A DNA stretch of 64,000 nt from Paenibacillus macquariensis (GTDB taxonomy: Bacteria > Bacillota > Bacilli > Paenibacillales > Paenibacillaceae). Both the position numbers and the translations under genes were made by a program. The number at the start of each line of letters is the position of its first letter. Position 1 is the stretch's first letter. The notes beneath the pieces are model-generated. The model worked only from the letters and a program-made list of their open reading frames with translations. It searched no databases and was not told the origin of the DNA. Where the stretch lies: the NCBI RefSeq assembly GCF_900156375.1, contig NZ_FTNK01000012.1, positions 116,244 through 180,243 on the forward strand, given 5' to 3'. Shown piece by piece: positions 62,201-64,000 of the stretch.

Positions 62201-63455
62201 CCATCTGTACAGTTCCTATACTGTCTGGACCAATGATTCTTTGCGTAAGTGTATTTCTTGCATATGCTAATGAATTCGTTACACTAGATGTCTTAAGTCT
62301 TATATATCCTAGTCTCTCCGTAAGACTCCACTTTTCATTATCAGGGTTGTGATTCCACTGCCATTGTAGACCTAAATCGCTGCTACTGAAATCATCTGAT
62401 GTTGCAGGTGCCTTTGGCTCAGTTGTACCCAAACCTGGTATATTAGGTTTCTTTAAAGTAACAACCGCTTTTTCCCCATCAAATTCTCCTAAATATGGCC
62501 ATCCATCTTTCCAGTACACTGGCTGCAATGTTGGAACACGTCCTAGCTTTCCTCGATCCTGGAATATAACCGACCACCATTCTGATTCCTTTCCCTCACC
62601 CTGAGGAACCTCTACAATACCACCCTGGTGTATACCATTGCCTGTAAAATTCATAAAGCTTGTCATGATATCCTTTACTTCATAAGGACCATTCACCAAG
62701 TCTTTTGTTCTGATCGCTATTTCCTTTTTTGAACCTTTAGCCCAGGTTGGCGTACTTAGGATGTAATAGTATTCTCCAATTTTATATACATGTGATCCTT
62801 CATTATAATAACCACCCTTATAATCGTAGATCATCTTTCCATTACGTGATGCTCCAGGCTCTCTCTTAGAAATAATAGAAAGTTCACCAGTTTCTTCATT
62901 CACAATATTCAATTCACTTAGGTATAGTTGACCTTGACCATGTACAACGTATACCTTTCCATTGTCGTCAAAAAATAGTCCTGGATCGTATAGTTCATCT
63001 TCTAACTTGTAAATCGTCCATGGGCCCTTTGCGCTATTGGCGATACTTACGTATGCAGCATCTCCATTGATGTTGTACAACAAATAGAATTTACCGTTAT
63101 GATACCTTAAACTGGTTGCCCATGGACCTTCGTCGTAAGCATTCAGCCCATTCTTTAGGTCGTACATGTCTCCTTCCATTCTGGCAACAGCGTAGCTTTC
63201 ATATTTCCAATTAACCAAATCTTTCGAACTCATGATTGGACTTCCAGGAAATAGGTGCATACTCGTTGATGACATATAAAAGGAATCACCCACCCTAATC
63301 ACGTCATTATCCGGATAATCTCCCCACAAAATTGGATTTGTGTAGGTACCATTTCCATTGTCGGCAGCCCTAGCATAGGTTGCAAAATTGATAAACATTG
63401 CAATAAACACTACCAGTACAATTGCTTTTCTTGCTTTTTGTCCAGAACTAAACAT
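59250..63455 (-). CDS. Secreted GH43 glycosidase with CBM6, FN3 and discoidin modules
   Basis: A 1401-residue exported protein. Signal peptide to about residue 30 (TYARA). GH43 five-blade propeller (about 34-335): predicted base Asp49 in GDYPDND, modulator Asp157 in YDPGLFFDD, acid Glu219 in YNEGSHVY, as in GH43 beta-xylosidases, arabinofuranosidases and galactosidases. Then a beta-xylosidase-type concanavalin domain (350-540), CBM6 (560-690), FN3 (705-785), three discoidin domains (790-930, 935-1060, 1070-1195) and a C-terminal module (about 1200-1401). The last discoidin domain ends like the GH101 one (FREFEAYGAKSITDPGQEYE) and the C-terminal module matches the beta-helix protein, so the gene is a mosaic. 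GAAGGAGGTCGTTTGAA precedes the ATG. No SLH anchor. Sugar specificity is uncertain. Confidence 0.92.
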   Translation of the reverse strand: MFSSGQKARKAIVLVVFIAMFINFATYARAADNGNGTYTNPILWGDYPDNDVIRVGDSFYMSSTSMHLFPGSPIMSSKDLVNWKYESYAVARMEGDMYDLKNGLNAYDEGPWATSLRYHNGKFYLLYNINGDAAYVSIANSAKGPWTIYKLEDELYDPGLFFDDNGKVYVVHGQGQLYLSELNIVNEETGELSIISKREPGASRNGKMIYDYKGGYYNEGSHVYKIGEYYYILSTPTWAKGSKKEIAIRTKDLVNGPYEVKDIMTSFMNFTGNGIHQGGIVEVPQGEGKESEWWSVIFQDRGKLGRVPTLQPVYWKDGWPYLGEFDGEKAVVTLKKPNIPGLGTTEPKAPATSDDFSSSDLGLQWQWNHNPDNEKWSLTERLGYIRLKTSSVTNSLAYARNTLTQRIIGPDSIGTVQMDISHMADGDQAGLSVIQKDSNFIGIKSEDGKKRIVVQDLWTEEASIDLPEGTTNIWFRAEIPRFEYRTEFSYSLDGVNFTRLGGRYEMRYGTYVGMRFGIFNYATKALGGYIDVDSFELTTTENQGNLFRVDKKIDAERYDDQNYVTDKNLTINAKTEWTDDDVNSGYDQSMTNIKNGDWLRYDQVDFGDGEAKWFNARIASNKPSGTIEVKLADAEGNPAETIAILQIPNTSDLNAYVNVKAELTKEVTGKQKIFFIFNGSDTEMCKLNWFMFGSGDYPEIAAAPAHVQVDSPNSSTIDIAWDAVSRALQYDIKIDNKIISNATSPFSETGLLAGSTHTVQVRSKNFAGFSEWSEGVNIKIEADPEMIPSSGMTVTASSEETQDEDNKAANVIDGDIDTIWHTKWNGGNTPPHTLDFNLGQIYDVFKLKYIPRQSGGDNGIVTKYNIYTSMDGVNYTLVKDKGTFVSDSTPKTVTFKPTPAHYLRFEVLAGKNGFGSAAEMNIYQNVVPIPVVSDNKITAASSEQTGFEASKANDGDISTAWKAVYEDPLKTWTVDLEEKYDLTEIELEWAAENASKYKVEVSSDSKVWTSAVDRTAYTESSKVKTDRVSNQEVRFVKVTFIEGIASIDEIRVRGMKSVIIPESNNVVLNKPASTDSQQNSNPASAGNDGDESTRWCVAEDKNPHYWQVNLGGKYDLTGSKVIFEKAGKAMMYKIEVSSDAANWTTVIDHMNNTTITEQVRTDNWTAKGVEHVKVTVMGYPELWAGFREFEAYGAKSITDPGQEYEAPSTTDNAPTDWMNKDVTVLLDATNSGSGVASTHYIVNHGEEQTGNSVVLTEEGVHNLEYWSLDKAGNVEERHTATVKIDKTGPNLKIGLDPTTLWPANHKMVKVNATLDSSDALSGIKSIVLTSITSNEPDSEEGDIQANLGSEDTSFSLRASRSGGGIGRVYTVTYTATDLAGNQTVKSATVTVPHDQSGKPGK

Positions 63456-63484
63456 TTCAAACGACCTCCTTCAATCTAAATATA

Positions 63485-63505
63485 TGATTATAAAAACTAT
63501 AATCA
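63485..63505. promoter_or_regulatory. Inverted repeat near the GH43 start
   Basis: TGATTATA and TATAATCA are exact 8-bp arms around AAAAC, about 30 bases before the start codon, overlapping a possible -10 region. It is a candidate operator. Confidence 0.4.
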
Positions 63506-64000
63506 CGGAACAAGAGAACTGCTTATTTTCTCAAGAAACTAAATATATAGTTGAAGTAAGTCACATGTTGAATATGTAATATCGGGGCATAGTCCTATTC
63601 CCCTATTTAAGTATGATTCGAGATATTTAAATACATTGAAATATTCATAGGAAGGAGCATTCTAATTACAAAATGCTATATATCTGTTTGGAGTCATGCA
63701 TAAATGAGGCAAGGTCATTTGGTGTAGGATCTCAAATACCCTGTTCTTTTTCGTGAAGATAGATCAATAAATCGAATTATTTATGTTTACATCTTACTCT
63801 CCCGCCATGTATAGGTTAATGATAATAATCTTGATTTCTTGATATATTTTACGGTAAGCGTCAAATAGGTTCATTACAAAGTAAACATATTTAACGTCTA
63901 CCATGAAAAATCCCCTTCAGCGCACTTGTACCTCATGCTTTCAAAAAGCTGCATTCGAGTATGTGCTTGAAGGGGACATATACAACTGAAGTATAGTAAA
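63501..64000. repeat. Intergenic repeat R, copy 3
   Basis: A nearly full-length copy (about 495 bases) of repeat R1, with the long hairpin at 63906-63976 and TTTTT on the minus strand. It reaches the window edge. On the minus strand the hairpin comes first and the GH43 start follows roughly 450 bases later. No gene seen in 63456-64000. Confidence 0.82.

Overview
The window looks like a carbohydrate-scavenging region of a Paenibacillus-type Gram-positive bacterium (Firmicutes, Paenibacillaceae; inferred). The pointers are GGAGG-type ribosome binding sites, lipoprotein solute-binding proteins, YesM/YesN-type two-component systems, many AraC regulators, SLH cell-wall anchors, cre-like catabolite operators and large multi-module secreted glycosidases. 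No rRNA operon, CRISPR array or intact insertion sequence was seen.

Layout: 1-4.4 kb is a ribose/xylose-type ABC importer (ATPase, permease, second partial ATPase) with a divergent AraC regulator. 4.5-13.9 kb has a membrane-bound AraC-type sensor-regulator divergent from an LplB/YtcP-like ABC operon that ends in a GH2 beta-galactosidase. 14.0-19.3 kb is an operon of GH3 glucosidase, GPH sugar symporter and an HPr-like protein that lacks the phosphorylatable histidine, with a divergent AraC regulator. 19.4-25.4 kb is a cell-envelope module: a truncated lipoprotein and kinase remnant, an amidase, an acyltransferase-3 protein, a frameshifted SGNH lipoprotein and an OmpR-type two-component system. 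Near-identical 11-bp-periodic repeats precede three of these transcription units. 26.1-28.0 kb is a TetR/MFS efflux pair. 28.1-41.1 kb is a second beta-galactoside island: MFS, GH2, CUT1 ABC transporter, YesN/YesM and an (alpha/alpha)6 glycosidase. It appears to lie between the two halves of a tRNA-Ala(GGC) gene. 41.2-42.0 kb has a DUF1569 gene and a broken MarR gene. 42.2-45.4 kb is a third CUT1 ABC importer.

45.4-64.0 kb encodes very large secreted enzymes on the minus strand: a 1543-aa beta-helix protein, an SLH-anchored GH101 endo-alpha-N-acetylgalactosaminidase (1966 aa) and a GH43 enzyme (1401 aa). They share C-terminal modules, flanks and a roughly 500-bp intergenic repeat, and are interspersed with fragments: an SLH remnant, a duplicated N-terminus and a duplicated ABC promoter. 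The locus appears to have evolved by tandem duplication and module shuffling.

Functionally, surface enzymes would cut mucin-type O-glycans or other heteropolysaccharides, lipoprotein-dependent ABC importers would take up the oligosaccharides, and cytoplasmic GH2, GH3 and (alpha/alpha)6 enzymes would hydrolyse them. Local AraC and YesMN systems would give induction, and CcpA with an HPr-like protein would give catabolite control. These pathway links are inferred from gene content and order; substrates cannot be read from the sequence.
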